From Taibaiella sp. (GTDB lineage: Bacteria; Bacteroidota; Bacteroidia; Chitinophagales; Chitinophagaceae): a stretch of 64,000 bases of DNA. The notes beneath the pieces were generated by a model. That model was not told the origin of the DNA, did not search any database, and worked only from the letters and a program-made list of their open reading frames with translations. The number at the start of each line of letters is the position of its first letter. Position 1 is the stretch's first letter. This document shows positions 62,321 to 64,000 of this stretch, piece by piece. The translations under genes and the position numbers were made by a program. The stretch lies in NCBI GenBank assembly GCA_016786705.1, contig JAEUVV010000011.1:186001-250000 (forward strand), read 5' to 3'.

Positions 62321-63790
62321 ATGAAGACCATTCCGCAACATATCTCTATACAGGAGATCCCTGATTTTTTAAATACAACAATCGCGCTCTCAGAAGAGAC
62401 TTTAAATAAAGTTAAAGCCAACAGGGCTTTTTTAGATAAGAAGCTCAGTACCGGTCAAACCTATTATGGTATCAATACCGGGTTTGGCAGCCTGTGTAAT
62501 GTACGCATCAGCGACGATCAGTTAAGCCAGTTACAGCAAAACCTGGTGTGCTCTCATGCCACAGGTTTCGGAGATGCCGTACCACAGGAGATCGTAAAGA
62601 TAATGTTACTGCTCAAGATCATCGGCCTGGGGCAAGGCTTCAGCGGTATTCATGAAGATACCATCAACAGGCTGGTATTTTTCTATAATGAAGCTATTTT
62701 ACCGGTAGTGTATGACCAGGGTTCCCTGGGCGCTTCGGGCGACCTGGCACCACTGGCGCATTTAAGCCTGCCCCTGATCGGGCAAGGCCTTGTGTGGCAT
62801 AAGGGGGAGCAAAAACAAAGTATTGAGGTATTAAAAGCTTATAATCTTGAACCATTAACTCTAAAGGCAAAAGAAGGTTTGGCCTTGCTGAACGGTACGC
62901 AATTCATGAGTAGCTATGCCGTATATAATATGCTTGAAAGCCAAAAGCTGATGCAATGGGCAGATTATATTGCCGCAATGTCACTGGATGCTTTTGATGG
63001 TAAAATTGAACCTTTCTCGCACCCGGTACATAGGGTAAGACCGCATAAAGGCCAGCTGGAAACAGCAGAAACGATAAGAACGCTACTTGAGGGAAGCGGT
63101 ATACAGGCTATCCCTAAAGTGCAGGTTCAGGACCCCTACTCTTTCCGTTGTGTTCCGCAGGTACACGGTGCTACTAAAGACGCGGCGCGTAATATCCGCG
63201 ACGTTTTCGAGATCGAGATCAATTCGGTAACGGATAACCCGATCGTGTTTGAAGAAGAGGACCTGATCATCAGCGGAGGTAACTTCCATGGCCAGCCCCT
63301 GGCCCTGAACCTGGATTTCCTGGCGATCGCTATGGCAGAGTTAGGTAATATCTCTGAGCGCAGAACTTACTTATTGATCAGCGGCCAGAGAGCCCTCCCT
63401 CCTTTCCTGGCGAAAGACGCCGGACTGAACAGCGGCTTCATGATCGCTCAATATACGGCAGCAGCGATCGTAAGCCAGAGCAAACAGTATTGTACACCGG
63501 CCTCTGTGGACAGTATCGTGAGCAGTAACGGACAGGAAGACCACGTGAGCATGGGTGCGAACGCGGCTACTAAACTGAAGAAAGTAATTGATAACGTACG
63601 CCGGGTTCTGGCGGTTGAATTGATGGTAGCGGCACAGGCCCTGGAGTTCCGGCGCCCGAACAAATCGTCTGAAGCTATAGAAAAGCTGTTTGAAGCCTAT
63701 AGAAGTGAAGTAGCGTTCTATGATACGGATCGTTTCCTGCATGAGGATATGATCAAGTCTGAAAACTTCCTGAAATCTTATCAATTATAA
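62321..63790 (+). CDS. hutH: Histidine ammonia-lyase (aromatic amino acid lyase family)
   Basis: The start at 62321 (489 residues, MKTIPQHISIQEIPDFL) is chosen over 62288, whose extra residues lie on a promoter element. The MIO cofactor triad Ala138-Ser139-Gly140 is in GSLGASGDLAPLAHL. The selectivity loop NLVCSHATGFG has the Ser-His pair usual for histidine lyases. YYGINTGFGSL, ALLNGTQFMSSYAVYN, DNPIVFEEEDLIISGGNFHGQ and SSNGQEDHVSMGANAA complete the active site. The enzyme deaminates histidine to urocanate. No other hut genes are in view, so use in histidine breakdown is not proven by context; a tyrosine lyase for flexirubin-type pigment is a less likely alternative. Confidence 0.92.
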   Translation: MKTIPQHISIQEIPDFLNTTIALSEETLNKVKANRAFLDKKLSTGQTYYGINTGFGSLCNVRISDDQLSQLQQNLVCSHATGFGDAVPQEIVKIMLLLKIIGLGQGFSGIHEDTINRLVFFYNEAILPVVYDQGSLGASGDLAPLAHLSLPLIGQGLVWHKGEQKQSIEVLKAYNLEPLTLKAKEGLALLNGTQFMSSYAVYNMLESQKLMQWADYIAAMSLDAFDGKIEPFSHPVHRVRPHKGQLETAETIRTLLEGSGIQAIPKVQVQDPYSFRCVPQVHGATKDAARNIRDVFEIEINSVTDNPIVFEEEDLIISGGNFHGQPLALNLDFLAIAMAELGNISERRTYLLISGQRALPPFLAKDAGLNSGFMIAQYTAAAIVSQSKQYCTPASVDSIVSSNGQEDHVSMGANAATKLKKVIDNVRRVLAVELMVAAQALEFRRPNKSSEAIEKLFEAYRSEVAFYDTDRFLHEDMIKSENFLKSYQL

Positions 63791-63810
63791 GCAGGCGCTA
63801 CAAGTCTGCC

Positions 63811-63870
63811 CAATAATTAATAACGATAAAGCCGGAGCGATCGCTCCGGCTTTATCGTTATTAATTATTG
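63811..63870. terminator. Perfect 60-bp palindrome, probable bidirectional terminator
   Basis: Bases 63811-63840 and 63841-63870 are exact reverse complements with no spacer. The centre is GC-rich (GCCGGAGCGATCGCTCCGGC) and the flanks are AT-rich. It lies 20 bp after the hutH stop and includes the stop and last codons of the convergent gene. Confidence 0.85.
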
Positions 63871-64000
63871 CGGATCACCTGGTTGCCTTTTGTCTTGAAG
63901 CGCAAAATGTCTTTCATGATATTTTTATCATCAGGGTTAAAGAACTTCAGTTCGCTAACGACATCCGGGTTTTGCCGCACCTGCTCCGCCACTATTTCGT
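63861..64000 (-). CDS. C-terminal end of an unidentified minus-strand gene (truncated by window edge)
   Basis: On the minus strand one frame is open from the window edge for about 45 codons: EIVAEQVRQNPDVVSELKFF, then NPDDKNIMKDILRFKTKG, then NQVIRNN and TAA. The other two minus frames contain stops near the edge. The stop codon and final three codons lie in the right half of the 60-bp palindrome. The segment is helical and charged; I do not recognise the family. The start and most of the gene lie outside the window. Confidence 0.6.
   Translation of the reverse strand, partial: EIVAEQVRQNPDVVSELKFFNPDDKNIMKDILRFKTKGNQVIRNN

Overview
The window reads as chromosomal DNA of a Bacteroidota bacterium, most likely of the Chitinophagales/Chitinophagaceae type. 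Five large secreted proteins end in type IX secretion system (T9SS) sorting domains (four type A, one type B/CHU_C). The gliding and secretion lipoprotein GldJ is present. Gene starts lack clear Shine-Dalgarno sequences, several genes are preceded by a TAnnTTTG element, and the division/cell-wall (dcw) cluster has the order usual for this phylum (no murF, murB or ddl between murC and ftsQ). The genus call is inference; no rRNA or tRNA gene was seen.

Layout. 1-1517: 3' part of parA, then parB. 1614-11678: a BNR-repeat lipoprotein and two giant modular T9SS cargo proteins, each of the giants preceded by a long AT-rich leader containing a perfect hairpin. 11748-18768, mostly minus strand: PlsC-like acyltransferase, DoxX-thioredoxin fusion, small lipoprotein, nitronate monooxygenase-like enzyme, sugar nucleotidyltransferase, a plus-strand GlsB/YeaQ membrane protein, SET-domain protein, clpX and a HIT protein. 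19088-23507: an AT-rich accessory island (see below). 23611-31020: icd, a type B and a type A T9SS cargo protein, a TPR/LuxR-type sensor-regulator, and a Tyr/Gly-rich secreted protein. 32297-41556: proS, a PNGase F-like T9SS cargo protein, a 692-residue duplicated-domain protein without signal peptide, a secreted unknown and a short-chain dehydrogenase. 41655-45070: gldJ and a DUF6600-like envelope protein. 45261-61188: the minus-strand dcw cluster, in transcription order mraZ-rsmH-ftsL-ftsI-murE-mraY-murD-ftsW-murG-murC-ftsQ-ftsA-ftsZ. 61570-63790: comF-like phosphoribosyltransferase and hutH, then a perfect 60-bp palindrome and the end of a convergent gene.

The most unusual region is 19088-23507. 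One intact lipoprotein with an HELAH zinc-protease motif is followed by a small lipoprotein. Three more small lipoproteins follow, each directly preceded by an in-frame 3' remnant of the same protease gene (53, 16 and about 85 codons; the last also carries an internal stop). All four small lipoproteins end in DYNFARQ. Two of them have identical first 50 residues and then a diverged core. This 'intact effector plus partner, then repeated [effector 3' fragment + partner]' layout resembles orphan immunity cassettes of polymorphic toxin loci. The sequence shows the architecture; the toxin/immunity reading is inference.

Other points for a second look: tandem GTGGT boxes with 10-bp period just upstream of mraZ (probable MraZ autoregulation), two perfect DnaA boxes in the same intergenic region, the 60-bp palindrome after hutH, the leader hairpins of the two giant adhesin-like genes, and the duplicated-domain protein at 37538-39616.
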